From NCBI GenBank assembly GCA_023957335.1, contig JAMLHC010000002.1:1-64000 (forward strand): DNA of 64,000 nucleotides, written 5' to 3'. The translations under genes and the position numbers were made by a program. Shown in pieces: positions 1 to 10,283 of the stretch; within the stretch, counting starts at the first letter, position 1; every line of letters starts with the position of its first letter. The notes beneath the pieces are model-generated. The model was given only the letters and a program-made list of their open reading frames with translations, searched no databases and had not been told where the DNA came from. This stretch comes from Bacteroidota bacterium. GTDB taxonomy: Bacteria; Bacteroidota; Bacteroidia; NS11-12g; UBA955.

Positions 1-429
1 GTGCCAATGATAGGACGACACTCCGAACATTGACGAGACGACCAAAACAGAAACAGAAAGTAAAGCATTTTGACAAGTGACCAAGGACATAAAAACGATA
101 CAACATTTGGACAGCGAGTAAGTCGTCACTCCTTGCCGAGCCTTCTGTGTTTTTTATTTTACTCACGTATTTTTTATTTTTTTATTGGCGTTCGTGAATG
201 CTTAAGCATTTCCTCACCGCACATTTTTTTAATTCAAATAAGCGATGCGATTCACGAGTACCGCTGAAAGAAAAATTAAACAAGCGAGTAATTTTATGCC
301 TACCGCACAAACGGCATATTTGCAAGCCGCACAGCCTAACGAACAACCCAAGCTTGTAAAAGAGCCGTTTTTTGCCCACGCACCGACAGAAAAAACGATA
401 TTCGCAACTTGAATTTTGACAATAGATAA
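1..429. other. non-coding stretch upstream of the type I R-M operon
   Basis: I see no supportable gene in these 429 bases. Short open frames exist on both strands but show no family resemblance. The sequence is rich in T runs around 150-235. The operon start codon at 430 follows an AT-rich stretch without a clear -7 element, so the promoter was not located. The stretch may be the left edge of an accessory island; that is inference from position only. Confidence 0.5.
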
Positions 430-3102
430 ATGGCTAATAAAATTTCACTTTCCCGTTTGGAAACTTTCCTTTTTGATGCATGTGACATCCTGAGAGGTAA
501 CATGGACGCATCAGAATACAAGGAATACATCATTTCCATGTTGTTTCTGAAACGGGTAAACGACCAGTTTGAAGTGCACCGTGACAGAAGAAAGAAAACA
601 TTGACGGATGTTCGTGGTGTAAGTGACCCCGAAATACTTTATGGAGAATTGGAAAGACAAAACTCACCGGAATACGATTTCTTTGTTCCACTTGCTGCAC
701 GTTGGAAAAAACTTGAAGGCGACCCTGAAACTTATATTGACAGTGAAGGTGAAGAGCAGCGTTACAATTTCATCAAAGATTTAACGGAAGAAATTGGCGA
801 CCATCTCAACAAGGCTTTAGCTGCTTTGCAGGATGCTAACCTTGACAAATTGGATGGTGTATTCAATCAAGATAACATCAACTTCAACAAAACTTTTGGT
901 AAGAACAACAAGCAAATCAGTGATGAAGATTTGCGGAAACTCATTCAGCATTTCAACAGAATGAACCTGCGGGATGACAATTTGGAGTTCCCCGACTTGA
1001 TGGGGGCTGCGTATGAATATCTCATCAAACATTTTGCCGACAGTGCCGGAAAGAAAGCAGGAGAATTTTACACTCCCAACGAAATTGTAAAACTGCTAGT
1101 AAACATTTTAGAGCCGGGTGAAAATGCTGAAATCTACGACCCGACAGTTGGCAGTGGCGGTATGTTGATTGAATGTAAAAACTATGTAGAAAGCCGATAC
1201 GGCTCCGCAAGGAATATCACCCTCTATGGACAGGAAAAAAGCGGAACAGTTTGGGGCTTGTGTAAAATGAATATGCTGTTCCATAACATTTACGACAGCA
1301 AAATTTTGAATGGCGATACTTTGCTTAATCCTTTACATCAGGAGCATGGCGAACTGAAAACCTTTGATATTGTGATTGCCAATCCGCCTTTTTCGCAGGA
1401 TTACAGCACCACCAACATGAAATTTAAAGAACGCTTTAGTTTTTGGATGCCCAACAAAGACAAAGCCGATTTCATGTTTGTGCAACACATGGTGGCTTCG
1501 CTGAACAATGCCGGACGCATGGCAGTGGTAATGCCACACGGTGTATTGTATCGAGGTGGTGAGGAAAAAAAATTCCGGGAATGGCTCGTTGGTCGTGGCT
1601 ATCTGGAAGCAGTAATTGGATTGCCTTCTGCCCTGTTTTATGGAACGGGCATTGGTGCTTGTGTATTGGTGATAAACAAAGCCGGAGCACACGAAAGAGA
1701 CCATGTGCTGTTTATCAATGCCGACCGTGAATACAAAGAGGGCAAAAATCAAAATAAACTTCGCCCCGAAGATTTGGAGAAAATTGCATACACCTACCGA
1801 CACAAAAAGGAAACACCCAAATACAGCAAGTTAGTGGCAAAGAGCAAAGCCATTGATGAACACAACAACCTGGAGAACGAAGATTTCAATTTCAACATTC
1901 GCAGGTTTGTGGACAATGCACCGCCACCCGAACCGCAGGATGTGCATGCCCACTTGCAAGGCGGTATTCCCAAAAATGAAGTAAAAGCATTAGCCGATTA
2001 TTTCAACTGCTATGCAGGCTTGGAAGCCAAACTGTTTGAGCCGTTAAAACCCAATTACCTAAAATTTTCGGACAGCATTGCACACAAGGAGGACATTAAA
2101 AAACTCTTTGACGAAAGCTCCGAAATAAAAACCGCTTTTGCCCAATATGAAAACGCAATCAATGATTGGTGGAACGAGCAACAAGCCACTTTTGAACAAT
2201 TGCCCGAAGGCAAATTGAATATATTTGATTTATACCATCAATTTTCTCAATCACTCACTGAAAAACTCCGTTTCAACCAAAATCATGGCAATCAAAAAAA
2301 TCAAACAAATCACAGTTCAGACATCCTTGACGACTTTAAAAGCCGTGGTTCGTTTGCTGCATACTGGAACAGCATTACCAACGACATAAAAAGTGTAATT
2401 GCCAGCGGTTGGAATGCCGAATTGATACCCGATGATGAAATTTTGCAAAGCCAGTTTCCTGAGGTATTGAAAGAATTGAAGGACAATGAAGCAAGGCGTG
2501 ATGAACTGCAAGCCAAATTTGACGAAGTAAACGAACTGGAAGATGATGTTTGGAACGAAGAAGATTACGAAGTATGGCGAAGCAAGGAACTGAAAGAACA
2601 CAAAGACAGCATTAAAGAACTGAAAGGCGAACGCAAAGAAGCCGATAAGGAATATAAGTTGTTGTTGAAACGAATAAAAGCCGGGGCATTGGATAGTGCA
2701 CAGTTAAAAGTGGAAAGTGAAAAGTTGAAGGCAGAAGTTGAAAGGCTGGATGAACAGATTGCGAAAGAAGAAAACCGCATGGCAAAACATACTGAACTGG
2801 AAGAAGAACTAAAAGTGTGCAAAAGAAAAATTAAAGAAATAAAAGACCGCAAACAAGCATTGGTGGACCAGGCACGCTTGCTCATTACGCCTGAAGAAGC
2901 CAAAGAACTCATCATGCAACGCTGGCTGCGAACCTTGCAACAAACCGTGAACGACTATTTGCAAGCCCACCAACGCCAATTGTTGCAAGCGGTGGAAAAT
3001 GTTTGGGAGAAATACATCGACACTCTACAAGAAATATTGAAAGCAAGAGAAACAGAAACTAATGCACTTAATAATTTTTTAATTGAATTGGGTTATGAGT
3101 AA
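430..3102 (+). CDS. hsdM: type I restriction-modification system methyltransferase subunit HsdM
   Basis: Modification subunit that methylates adenine N6 and, with HsdS, forms the sequence-specific methyltransferase core. The N-terminal helical HsdM domain (about residues 1-150) is followed by the N6-MTase domain. The SAM-binding motif DPTVGSGGM is near residue 237 and the catalytic motif NPPF at 318-321. At 890 residues it is much longer than the classic form of about 500. The extra C-terminal part (about 640-870) is charged and coiled-coil-like, a form seen in some Bacteroidota type I systems. Residues 618-631 ([14 protein letters not shown]) are encoded by the same AATCA-rich repeat found at other junctions of this operon, so a linker appears to have been invaded by it. 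It overlaps hsdS by 8 bases, implying translational coupling. Confidence 0.95.
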   Translation: MANKISLSRLETFLFDACDILRGNMDASEYKEYIISMLFLKRVNDQFEVHRDRRKKTLTDVRGVSDPEILYGELERQNSPEYDFFVPLAARWKKLEGDPETYIDSEGEEQRYNFIKDLTEEIGDHLNKALAALQDANLDKLDGVFNQDNINFNKTFGKNNKQISDEDLRKLIQHFNRMNLRDDNLEFPDLMGAAYEYLIKHFADSAGKKAGEFYTPNEIVKLLVNILEPGENAEIYDPTVGSGGMLIECKNYVESRYGSARNITLYGQEKSGTVWGLCKMNMLFHNIYDSKILNGDTLLNPLHQEHGELKTFDIVIANPPFSQDYSTTNMKFKERFSFWMPNKDKADFMFVQHMVASLNNAGRMAVVMPHGVLYRGGEEKKFREWLVGRGYLEAVIGLPSALFYGTGIGACVLVINKAGAHERDHVLFINADREYKEGKNQNKLRPEDLEKIAYTYRHKKETPKYSKLVAKSKAIDEHNNLENEDFNFNIRRFVDNAPPPEPQDVHAHLQGGIPKNEVKALADYFNCYAGLEAKLFEPLKPNYLKFSDSIAHKEDIKKLFDESSEIKTAFAQYENAINDWWNEQQATFEQLPEGKLNIFDLYHQFSQSLTEKLRFNQNHGNQKNQTNHSSDILDDFKSRGSFAAYWNSITNDIKSVIASGWNAELIPDDEILQSQFPEVLKELKDNEARRDELQAKFDEVNELEDDVWNEEDYEVWRSKELKEHKDSIKELKGERKEADKEYKLLLKRIKAGALDSAQLKVESEKLKAEVERLDEQIAKEENRMAKHTELEEELKVCKRKIKEIKDRKQALVDQARLLITPEEAKELIMQRWLRTLQQTVNDYLQAHQRQLLQAVENVWEKYIDTLQEILKARETETNALNNFLIELGYE
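2281..2322 (+). repeat. AATCA-rich repeat, copy 1 (inside hsdM)
   Basis: Pattern of AATCA steps ending in AATCACAGTTCAGAC. It shares its core (AATCAAACAAATCA) and its tail with the copies at 4410-4464, 4835-4903 and 9193-9234. Here it is read in frame as an Asn/Gln/His/Ser-rich linker between the methyltransferase domain and the coiled-coil tail of HsdM. Confidence 0.75.
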
Positions 3103-4444
3103 GTGGAGCAAGAAGAAAATAAAGGACTTTTCTTTTACTGCTTCTGGTGGAACACCATCAACGGAAAGAAAAGAGTATTGGCACAATGGAACAATTCCTT
3201 GGATAAATTCTGGTGAACTGAGTAAACACGATATAATAAAGAAACCAACTACTTATATTACCCAAGAGGCATTAGATAATAGTTCTGCAAAATTATTTCC
3301 AATTGGCACAGTAGTTATCGCATTAACAGGTGCTACCACTGGAATGTCAGCAATTCTTGAAATTGAGACCAGCACAAATCAATCAATAACTGGTATTTTC
3401 CCATCCAAGGAACATGATTCAAAATTCCTACTTTACACTTTACATCACAACATTGACAAAATTCTCTTACATAATGTTGGAAGTGCCCAGCCGCATATAA
3501 ACAAAGAGATAGTTGACAATTTGGAATTCAACTATCCAATAGTTCCTGAACAATATGTTATCTCTAAAATCCTATCCACAGCCGATGCGGTGATAGAAAA
3601 AACCCAAGCCGCCATTGCCAAATACAAAGCCATTAAGCAAGGTATGTTGCAGGATTTGTTTACCCGTGGCATAGACCTAAACACCAACAAACTCCGCCCC
3701 CGCTTTGAGGATGCACCGGAGTTGTATAAGGAAAGTAAGTTGGGAATGATACCGAGGGAGTGGGATGTGGATGTAATGGATACTTACGTTAGCTTTTTAA
3801 GAAGCGGGCTATCCAGACTTCTATCGGATGAAGACATTGGCATTCCCGTGATGATTTCAGGAAACATTCAAGAAAGCAGATTTGATTTTTCAAATTTAAA
3901 ATACTGGTATATAGATGACCCACAAGGTGCTGATACTAATTCATACAAATTGACAATAGGCGATATTCTGATTTGCTTCATCAATAGTCTTGACCAGATT
4001 GGTAAATCTGCAATTTTTGAAGGTTTTAAAAGAGACGTGATATATACAACAAATCTATTGAGGATGCAGGCTTCGAAGAATACCAACTCAAGATTTTTGT
4101 TTTACTTATTAAATTCTAGCATCACACAGAACGAATTGCACACAATAGTAAAGCCAGCAGTAAATCAGGCATCTTTTACAACAAAGGACTTTCTAAAAAT
4201 TCCAGTTCCATTAGTCCCTGAAACAGAGCAAAATGTTATGGCTGAAAAATTAACGACTATCGATAAAACTATTGATGCCGAGCAAACCTACTTACAAAAA
4301 ATGGAAAGTCTTAAAAAGGGATTGATGGAGGATTTGTTGAGTGGGAGAAAACGTCTGAACTGTGATTTTGGTGATTTGCATGATGACCATGATTCAGTTG
4401 TAAGTATAGAATCAAATCAATCACCAAAATCAAACAAATCATAG
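3095..4444 (+). CDS. hsdS: type I restriction-modification specificity subunit HsdS
   Basis: DNA-recognition subunit that sets target specificity for both methylation and cleavage. Two target-recognition domains are visible. TRD1 opens with a motif around SGGTPS and [11 protein letters not shown]2 starts after [10 protein letters not shown]. Each is followed by a conserved helical spacer ([16 protein letters not shown] after TRD1, [13 protein letters not shown] after TRD2). The ATG at 3095 overlaps the last codons of hsdM (ATGAGTAA). A TTG at 3083 is in frame but less likely. The last 11 residues ([11 protein letters not shown]) and the stop codon come from the AATCA-rich repeat, so the natural C-terminus may have been replaced. 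Confidence 0.95.
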   Translation: MSKWSKKKIKDFSFTASGGTPSTERKEYWHNGTIPWINSGELSKHDIIKKPTTYITQEALDNSSAKLFPIGTVVIALTGATTGMSAILEIETSTNQSITGIFPSKEHDSKFLLYTLHHNIDKILLHNVGSAQPHINKEIVDNLEFNYPIVPEQYVISKILSTADAVIEKTQAAIAKYKAIKQGMLQDLFTRGIDLNTNKLRPRFEDAPELYKESKLGMIPREWDVDVMDTYVSFLRSGLSRLLSDEDIGIPVMISGNIQESRFDFSNLKYWYIDDPQGADTNSYKLTIGDILICFINSLDQIGKSAIFEGFKRDVIYTTNLLRMQASKNTNSRFLFYLLNSSITQNELHTIVKPAVNQASFTTKDFLKIPVPLVPETEQNVMAEKLTTIDKTIDAEQTYLQKMESLKKGLMEDLLSGRKRLNCDFGDLHDDHDSVVSIESNQSPKSNKS

Positions 4445-4464
4445 TGCAGACAATGGTTCAGACA
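4410..4464 (+). repeat. AATCA-rich repeat, copy 2 (hsdS 3' end / next gene start)
   Basis: About 55 bases. They supply the last codons and TAG stop of hsdS, then run into the start region of the GxxExxY gene. A 36-base core is shared with copy 3 with a single difference (TAGTGCAGAC versus TAATGCAGAC), far more similarity than the neighbouring unrelated genes show. Confidence 0.8.
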
Positions 4465-4872
4465 ACTTACAAATATTCTGAGCTAACCGGCAAAATCATT
4501 GGCTGTGCTATGGAAGTGCATAAACGATTGGGCAACGGGTTCCAAGAAGTGATTTATCAACGGGCTTTGGAAATAGAGATGAAGCTGGCTGGTATTGAAT
4601 TCAGCCGAGAGCATGAAATGCCTATTTTCTACAGAGATGAGCAAATTGGCACACGAAGGGTTGATTTTTTAGTGGAAGGCGTTATCAGTGTAGAATTGAA
4701 AGCAATAACCAAATTAGAAGATGTTCACTTTGCACAAGCAATCAATTATCTGGAGGCATACAATCTTGAAATTGGTTTGCTCATAAACTTCGGTGAAACC
4801 AGCTTGAATTTTAAACGGCTGACAAATAAAAAATACAAATCACCTGAATCACCAAAATCAAACAAATCATAA
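4453..4872 (+). CDS. GxxExxY family protein
   Basis: Small protein of the GxxExxY family, common in Bacteroidota accessory loci; its biochemical role is not established. The name-giving motif is seen as GFQEVIY near residues 27-33, in the typical setting of a conserved helix (CAMEVHKRLGNG) before it. The conserved centre (RRVDFLVEG, then VELKAI) resembles the D...ExK pattern of PD-(D/E)XK nuclease folds, which supports a nuclease-like fold as inference only. The ATG at 4453 is preferred over an in-frame GTG at 4444 that would touch the hsdS stop. It lies inside the R-M operon, 8 bases after hsdS. Its last residues (SPESPKSNKS) again come from the operon's repeat. Confidence 0.85.
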   Translation: MVQTTYKYSELTGKIIGCAMEVHKRLGNGFQEVIYQRALEIEMKLAGIEFSREHEMPIFYRDEQIGTRRVDFLVEGVISVELKAITKLEDVHFAQAINYLEAYNLEIGLLINFGETSLNFKRLTNKKYKSPESPKSNKS

Positions 4873-4903
4873 TGCAGACAATCAAGTAAATCAAGATGCA
4901 GAC
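4835..4903 (+). repeat. AATCA-rich repeat, copy 3 (GxxExxY 3' end to rhuM)
   Basis: Overlaps the last codons and stop of the GxxExxY gene and fills the gap to the next gene. It contains one full unit ending AATCATAATGCAGAC and a further half unit ending AATCAAGATGCAGAC. Confidence 0.8.
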
Positions 4904-4912
4904 CATATTGAC

Positions 4913-5953
4913 ATGAGCAAAAAGAATAACATACCGACAGATGAGGGCTTTAATGAGATATTACTTTATACAACACCCGGTGGGCAAGTAAAGGTTGAAA
5001 TTTATTTGCGGAACGAAACCATTTGGCTTACGCAACAAAAAATAGCTGACCTTTTTGGGGTGGAACGGAGTGTTGTTACCAAGCATCTGAAAAACATTTT
5101 TGACACCAAAGAACTCGACCCGGTTTCAGTATGTGCAAAAATTGCACATACTGCTGCTGATGGAAAAACATATAAAACCCAATTTTACAATCTGGATGCA
5201 ATTATTTCAGTGGGTTATCGTGTGAACAGCAGTCAGGCAACATCGTTTCGTATTTGGGCTACAGAACGGTTGAAAGAATACATCATCAAAGGTTTTACGA
5301 TGGATGATGAAAGACTGAAAAATCCTCACAATATTTTTGGCAAGGATTATTTTGAAGAACAACTTGCACGAATACGCGACATCCGTAGCAGTGAACGAAG
5401 ATTCTATCAAAAAATAACAGACATCTATTCGCAATGCAGTGCCGATTATAGTGTTGACAATGATATTACCCAAAAATTTTTTGCTACGGTTCAAAACAAA
5501 TTGCATTGGGCTATAACCGGACAAACAGCAGCAGAACTGATTGCTGCAAGAGTGGACAGCACAAAGCAAAATATGGGATTAACCACATGGAAAAATGCTC
5601 CGAAAGGGAGCATCCGTAAAACAGATGTAGGCATTGCAAAAAATTATCTGAACGAAAAGGAATTAGACGGCTTAAACAGAATCGTTACCATGTATTTGGA
5701 CTTTGCCGAAAATCAGGCAAGAAAAGGTGTAGTGATGTATATGAAAAATTGGATTGAAAAGTTAGACGCATTCCTGCAGTTCAACGAAGAAGCGGTATTG
5801 AAAAATCTAAGTAAAGTTTCACATGAAGTGGCTGTGGCACTTGCTGAAAGTGAATTTGAAAAATTCAGAATTGTACAAGATAAATTATTGGAAAGTGATT
5901 TTGATAAGGCAGTAAAAAAAATTTCGGTATCAACCGATAAAAAGACAAAATAA
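4913..5953 (+). CDS. RhuM family protein
   Basis: RhuM-type protein, named after a Salmonella pathogenicity-island gene and often found inside type I R-M and other defence loci; the molecular role is unknown. The diagnostic N-terminal half is present: a winged-helix-like part (IWLTQQKIADLFGVERSVV, about residues 37-56), then YNLDAIISVGYRVNSSQ and FRIWATERLKEYI. The C-terminal half is helical and charged. It sits 2 bases before hsdR, so it is co-transcribed and probably translationally coupled. The family's KilA-N/Bro-like DNA-binding appearance suggests a regulatory or accessory role in the system, but this is inference. Confidence 0.88.
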   Translation: MSKKNNIPTDEGFNEILLYTTPGGQVKVEIYLRNETIWLTQQKIADLFGVERSVVTKHLKNIFDTKELDPVSVCAKIAHTAADGKTYKTQFYNLDAIISVGYRVNSSQATSFRIWATERLKEYIIKGFTMDDERLKNPHNIFGKDYFEEQLARIRDIRSSERRFYQKITDIYSQCSADYSVDNDITQKFFATVQNKLHWAITGQTAAELIAARVDSTKQNMGLTTWKNAPKGSIRKTDVGIAKNYLNEKELDGLNRIVTMYLDFAENQARKGVVMYMKNWIEKLDAFLQFNEEAVLKNLSKVSHEVAVALAESEFEKFRIVQDKLLESDFDKAVKKISVSTDKKTK

Positions 5954-5955
5954 TT

Positions 5956-8900
5956 ATGGCAGAATATATCAATGTAGAAAAACCGTTTTTAGATAAACTG
6001 CGCCAGTTAGGTTGGCAAGTGATAGACCAAGGCATTGGCGTTCCACAAGACCCTTCAAAAAGTTTGAGAGAACACTTTAAGCAGGTGTTGTTGCCCCAAG
6101 TATTTAAAGACACCGTAAAGTCTATCAACAAAACGGCAGACGGCAAAGAATGGCTTACTGACAGACAGCTTGAGGAATTGCTTACAGAAATTCAAAGCTT
6201 TTCGAGCAAAACCTTGCATGAAGCCAATAAAGAAATTCACCGCTTATTGATTAAAGGCACAACGGTAAACAAAAACGAATTCACGGGTGAAGTGAACCCA
6301 ACCGTTCGTTTGGTGGATTTCAAAAACTATGACAAGAACAGTTTTATTGCCATCAATCAGTTTCGTTTGCTTACTCCCGGTGCAAGCCGCCAGGGCATTA
6401 TTCCTGATATTGTTTTATTTCTAAACGGTTTGCCATTGGTAGTGGTAGAAGCTAAGGATTTTGATGTGGCTGAACCATTAAGCGAAGCTTTTTTGCAGGT
6501 TACCCGATATGCCAATACCAGAGAAGATGATTACGGAGTAAAGGAAGGCGAAGAACGGCTTTTTCACTACAATTTGTTTAGCATCATTACCCACGGTTAT
6601 GAAGCCCGTGTAGGAACCATCAGTGCTGATTTTGATTTTTACAACAATTGGGTGGACATATTTCCCGAAGAATACAAAACGGTTGCTTTCCCACCTGATG
6701 AAGAACGTCAGGAAGTAATGATTTGCGGAATGCTCAACAAGGAAATCTTGGTGGACATTCTGAAACACTTCACCCTTTTCATGGAAATCAAGAAAGGTGT
6801 GGAAGTGAAAATTGTAGCTCGTTACAATCAATACAGAGCCGTTGGCAAAATCATTCGTAATCTCCGTGAAGGAACAAACCCCAAAGAGAAAGGTGGTGTG
6901 GTTTGGCATACACAAGGGAGCGGAAAAAGTTTGACTATGGTGTTTCTTATCCGAAAACTCCGCAGCAGTGATGATTTAAAAGACCTGAAAATTATTTCCA
7001 TTGTTGACCGTGTGGATTTGGAAGAGCAGTTGGCAGACACCTTGAAATATGCCAATGAATCATTGTCCATCATTGACAGTAAAACAGATTTGAACCTTTT
7101 GGATGATGATACCGGAAACTTAAATCTGGTGATGATTCACAAGTTTTTGGCAGACAACAATGTTTCGGCACAATCGCTGATTGATGCGGGTGTAGTTCCC
7201 AAGTTTGAAAAATTTGAAACCATCAACAACAGCGACCGCATCTTGCTGATGGTAGATGAAGCCCACCGTACACAAGGCGGAGACATGGGTGATAATTTGT
7301 TCAATGCTTTTCCGCAAGCCGTCCGAATTGGATTCACAGGAACTCCTTTACTAACCGAACGACACGAAATCAAAACGCATGAACGATTTGGTGGTAAATT
7401 GGATGAAAACGGTGAGCCGTGGATTGACAGTTACAAGTTTGATAAAGCAGTAGCCGACAGAGCCACTGTTGAAATCAAGTATATTGGAAAAGTTTCCAAC
7501 GATAAAATAGATGATAAAGAACTGTTTGATGCTGAGTTTGAAGACCTTTTTCAGAAAAGAACTCAGGAAGAAAGAGAAGAAATTCAAAGGCGTTACGGTT
7601 CATTCATTGCCTATCTCGAAAGCAAAGACCGTATTGCCGAAATAGCTAAAGACATTGTTGAACATTATTACACCGATATTTTGGTGAATGGCTTTAAAGC
7701 ACAAGTAGTGTCTTCAAGTATTGTGGCAGCTGTTCGCTACAAGTACGAACTGGAAACTGCAATCAAAGAGAAAATTGCTCAATTGAAAGCATTGCCTAAT
7801 GATGAAAGAGATGATGACCGCATAAAGCAATTAGAATTTTTAAAAGTTGCTGCAGTAGTTTCGGGTATGGGTAACAATGAACTCGGTTACATCAGCAAGG
7901 CAAGAAGTGAAGCCAAAGATTGGGATGCTGTAAACAGCTTCAAAAAAGACTTTGACTATTCGCAGGAAGAAGGCGGACAATACAAAAAACCCGAATCAGG
8001 CATAGGAATTTTGTGTGTTTGCGACCGCTTGTTGACTGGCTTTGATGCTCCCATTGAGCAAGTAATGTATCTGGACAAAATCATGAAAGAACATGACTTG
8101 TTCCAAGCCATAACAAGGGTAAACAGAACTAAAAAAGGTAAAACATTTGGGCTTATAGTGGACTATATCGGCATTACCAAACATTTACAACAAGCCTTAG
8201 GTATTTACACAGACAAGGACAAGGAAAAAGCGCAGCACTTTCTGAATGTATTCCGAGACATCAACAAAGAAATTCCTGTATTAGAAGCACGCTATAAAAG
8301 GGTTTTGAATTTGTTCACAGAAAATAACTTGAACGAAATTGAAAACTTCCTGAATCAGAAATTTACAGACCAAGCAGCAGAGTTTGAATTTTCCGAAAGT
8401 TGCATAGAGCAAGCAAAGAATATAAAATTCAGAGCCGAACTACTTACCTATTCCAAAAGTTTTTTCGATAGTTTGGATTTGCTTTTCAATACGCAGGCAG
8501 GTGGCGAATATTGGGTAATTGCGAAACGATTAGGTTACTTGCTATGGAGAATCAAAGACCGTTACAAAGACGAAACCATGGACTTGAAGTGGGCTTCACA
8601 GAAAGTCCGCCAGCTCATTGACAAACATTTATATTCTTTAGGCATAGATACCAAAGTTCAGCAGGTTTCTATTCTTTCAGATGAGTTTAAATCAAAAGTT
8701 GATTATCTGAACAAAACTCCAAAATCGAAAGCATCTGAAATGGAACACGCCATTCGTTGGCACATCAAAGTAAATCTTGAAAAAGATCCGACACTTTACA
8801 ACCGTTTCAAAGACCGCCTTGAAACAATTTTAAATTCATACAAAGAGAATTGGGAAGAAATAGTAAAGCAGTTGGAAGGTTTGCGGGAAGAAATGAAAGT

Positions 8901-9192
8901 AGAGAGAAAAAAGGATGAGCCGTTTTTCGATTTAATAAATACCTACCTATATAACCCGACAGAAACAGAAATTGAATATTGTAGAGTTCTTACTGAAAAA
9001 ACTTTATCAATAATAAAAGATTCGGCAACAATCAAAAACTTCTGGGATAAACCTTCAGAAATAAGAACAATGGAAGGCAAACTACAGGAAGAAATTAATT
9101 TTAGTAACCTGCTTATTCTAAAAGACAGAGCCGCAGAATTGAGTTCCGAACTTATGAAGCTTGCAAAAAACCGAATGGACAGGCTGAATTAA
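5956..9192 (+). CDS. hsdR: type I restriction endonuclease subunit HsdR
   Basis: Restriction subunit: translocates DNA using ATP and cuts non-methylated DNA at a distance. The nuclease domain lies around residues 150-170, with PDIVLF followed by VVVEAKD (the D...ExK pattern). The motor has a Walker A HTQGSGKS near 318-325, DEAH near 434-437, TGTPL shortly after, and a helicase C-terminal domain with LLTGFDAP and QAITRVNR. At 1078 residues it has the expected length, with no sign of truncation. A C-terminal helical region follows the motor and probably contacts HsdM. All three subunits are intact, so the system should be active. Confidence 0.96.
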   Translation: MAEYINVEKPFLDKLRQLGWQVIDQGIGVPQDPSKSLREHFKQVLLPQVFKDTVKSINKTADGKEWLTDRQLEELLTEIQSFSSKTLHEANKEIHRLLIKGTTVNKNEFTGEVNPTVRLVDFKNYDKNSFIAINQFRLLTPGASRQGIIPDIVLFLNGLPLVVVEAKDFDVAEPLSEAFLQVTRYANTREDDYGVKEGEERLFHYNLFSIITHGYEARVGTISADFDFYNNWVDIFPEEYKTVAFPPDEERQEVMICGMLNKEILVDILKHFTLFMEIKKGVEVKIVARYNQYRAVGKIIRNLREGTNPKEKGGVVWHTQGSGKSLTMVFLIRKLRSSDDLKDLKIISIVDRVDLEEQLADTLKYANESLSIIDSKTDLNLLDDDTGNLNLVMIHKFLADNNVSAQSLIDAGVVPKFEKFETINNSDRILLMVDEAHRTQGGDMGDNLFNAFPQAVRIGFTGTPLLTERHEIKTHERFGGKLDENGEPWIDSYKFDKAVADRATVEIKYIGKVSNDKIDDKELFDAEFEDLFQKRTQEEREEIQRRYGSFIAYLESKDRIAEIAKDIVEHYYTDILVNGFKAQVVSSSIVAAVRYKYELETAIKEKIAQLKALPNDERDDDRIKQLEFLKVAAVVSGMGNNELGYISKARSEAKDWDAVNSFKKDFDYSQEEGGQYKKPESGIGILCVCDRLLTGFDAPIEQVMYLDKIMKEHDLFQAITRVNRTKKGKTFGLIVDYIGITKHLQQALGIYTDKDKEKAQHFLNVFRDINKEIPVLEARYKRVLNLFTENNLNEIENFLNQKFTDQAAEFEFSESCIEQAKNIKFRAELLTYSKSFFDSLDLLFNTQAGGEYWVIAKRLGYLLWRIKDRYKDETMDLKWASQKVRQLIDKHLYSLGIDTKVQQVSILSDEFKSKVDYLNKTPKSKASEMEHAIRWHIKVNLEKDPTLYNRFKDRLETILNSYKENWEEIVKQLEGLREEMKVERKKDEPFFDLINTYLYNPTETEIEYCRVLTEKTLSIIKDSATIKNFWDKPSEIRTMEGKLQEEINFSNLLILKDRAAELSSELMKLAKNRMDRLN

Positions 9193-9234
9193 AATCATGC
9201 TAATCATTTAATCAAATGAATCATAGTTCAGACA
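9193..9234 (+). repeat. AATCA-rich repeat, copy 4 (hsdR / metallopeptidase junction)
   Basis: Fills the 43-base gap between hsdR and the next gene and ends AATCATAGTTCAGAC, directly before the ATG at 9236. The tail is the same as in copies 1 and 2. Confidence 0.75.
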
Positions 9235-9235
9235 A

Positions 9236-9919
9236 ATGAAGTTAGACAGCATCCATATTGACATTGAAAAAACCGAAAGAAGAAAAACGGTAAGCATTTT
9301 CATTGAACGAAACGGTTCAGTAAAAGTGCTTGCTCCCATTACTGCAAGTGATGATAAAATTGAAGCGGCTGTAAAAGCAAAGGAGTATCAGATATTTCAA
9401 AAGCTGGCTAAATGGAAAGAACTGAATCAGGGTAAAGTAAAACGCGAATATGTTAACGGACAATCCTTTCTTTATTTAGGCAGAAACTACCGTTTACAAC
9501 TAACCGAGCATCAAGATGTGCCATTGAAAATTTCAGGTGGATTTTTTCATCTTGACAAAAAGTATTTACCAAAAGCAGAAAAGGTTTTTAAGGATTTCTA
9601 TCGTGCAAAGGGTTTTCAAAAAATTCAGGAACGAATTAAACTCATTGAAGAAAAATTTGAAACAAAACCGACATCCATCAAGGTTTTGGAACTTCAAAAC
9701 CGTTGGGCTTCGTGGACTCCTAAAAACGGTTTAAACTTTCACTGGAAATGTATCATGGCACCTGTTTCGGTGCTGGACTATATCATTACTCATGAAATGG
9801 TTCATTTAAAGCATCCGAATCACTCGCCTGAATTTTGGAATGAATTAGACAAGAAAATGCCCAATTACCGTGAACATGAAGATTGGTTAAAAAGAAACGG
9901 AGTAAAAATGTCATTATGA
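9236..9919 (+). CDS. YgjP-like (DUF45) zinc metallopeptidase
   Basis: Member of the YgjP/DUF45 metallopeptidase group (often annotated M48 family). The zinc site HEMVH lies at residues 186-190, followed by a further His in KHPNHSPEFW, as in the family. The conserved NRWASWTPKNGLNFHWK stretch before it is also typical. The length of 227 residues is normal. Such genes are frequently found directly after hsdR, which fits this position, but the substrate and the link with restriction are unknown. It is probably the last gene of the R-M operon. Confidence 0.88.
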   Translation: MKLDSIHIDIEKTERRKTVSIFIERNGSVKVLAPITASDDKIEAAVKAKEYQIFQKLAKWKELNQGKVKREYVNGQSFLYLGRNYRLQLTEHQDVPLKISGGFFHLDKKYLPKAEKVFKDFYRAKGFQKIQERIKLIEEKFETKPTSIKVLELQNRWASWTPKNGLNFHWKCIMAPVSVLDYIITHEMVHLKHPNHSPEFWNELDKKMPNYREHEDWLKRNGVKMSL

Positions 9920-10283
9920 GAACAGTCCAACGCAGAGGTGTATGCACATTTATTCGCTTGCGTTATTTGTTTTTCAGCGGTGCTCATGATTTTCAATTGC
10001 AAACCGCACAAGCCCAAGCACAAACCAAAGCTATGTCAATGAGCTTGCAAAGCCAACGCTTCACTTTTTCAACCAGCTAAAAGTAAATACACCGAAATAC
10101 CTGCTTCATTCGAAGCGATTTAAGCAAGGTTTCTATTGGATACAGAGTAAAATGATTGGTTTTCAGGCAGCTCTAAAAAAAACTTATTAGAGCCCGATAT
10201 TGGCAATTTTGCCGATATTGTTTTGATGTAAGTAGTTCTTGCATTTAATTTGCTCAACAATTCACCCTTAAAATTATCATCTT
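9920..10283. other. 364-base stretch after the R-M operon
   Basis: An open frame from 9883 to 10080 overlaps the peptidase gene and has a low-complexity Gln/Ala/Ser composition. I do not accept it as a gene. The only structure I see is the hairpin at 10197-10218. This stretch is the likely right edge of the accessory R-M locus, because conserved housekeeping genes begin soon after it. Confidence 0.5.
10197..10218 (+). terminator. possible terminator hairpin
   Basis: ATATTGGCAA, a 2-base loop, then TTGCCGATAT (one T/G position), followed by TGTTTTG. It could end transcription from the R-M operon, but the stem is AT-rich and the T run is short. Confidence 0.35.

Noticed and set aside
335..345. 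GCCTAAC-like core resembling an integron attC site upstream of hsdM
   Set aside because: No matching inverse GTTRRRY core at proper distance and no integrase or cassette array; most likely chance.
9883..10080. Open frame of 65 codons after the metallopeptidase gene
   Set aside because: Overlaps the peptidase gene in another frame, has low-complexity composition, no start context and no family resemblance.
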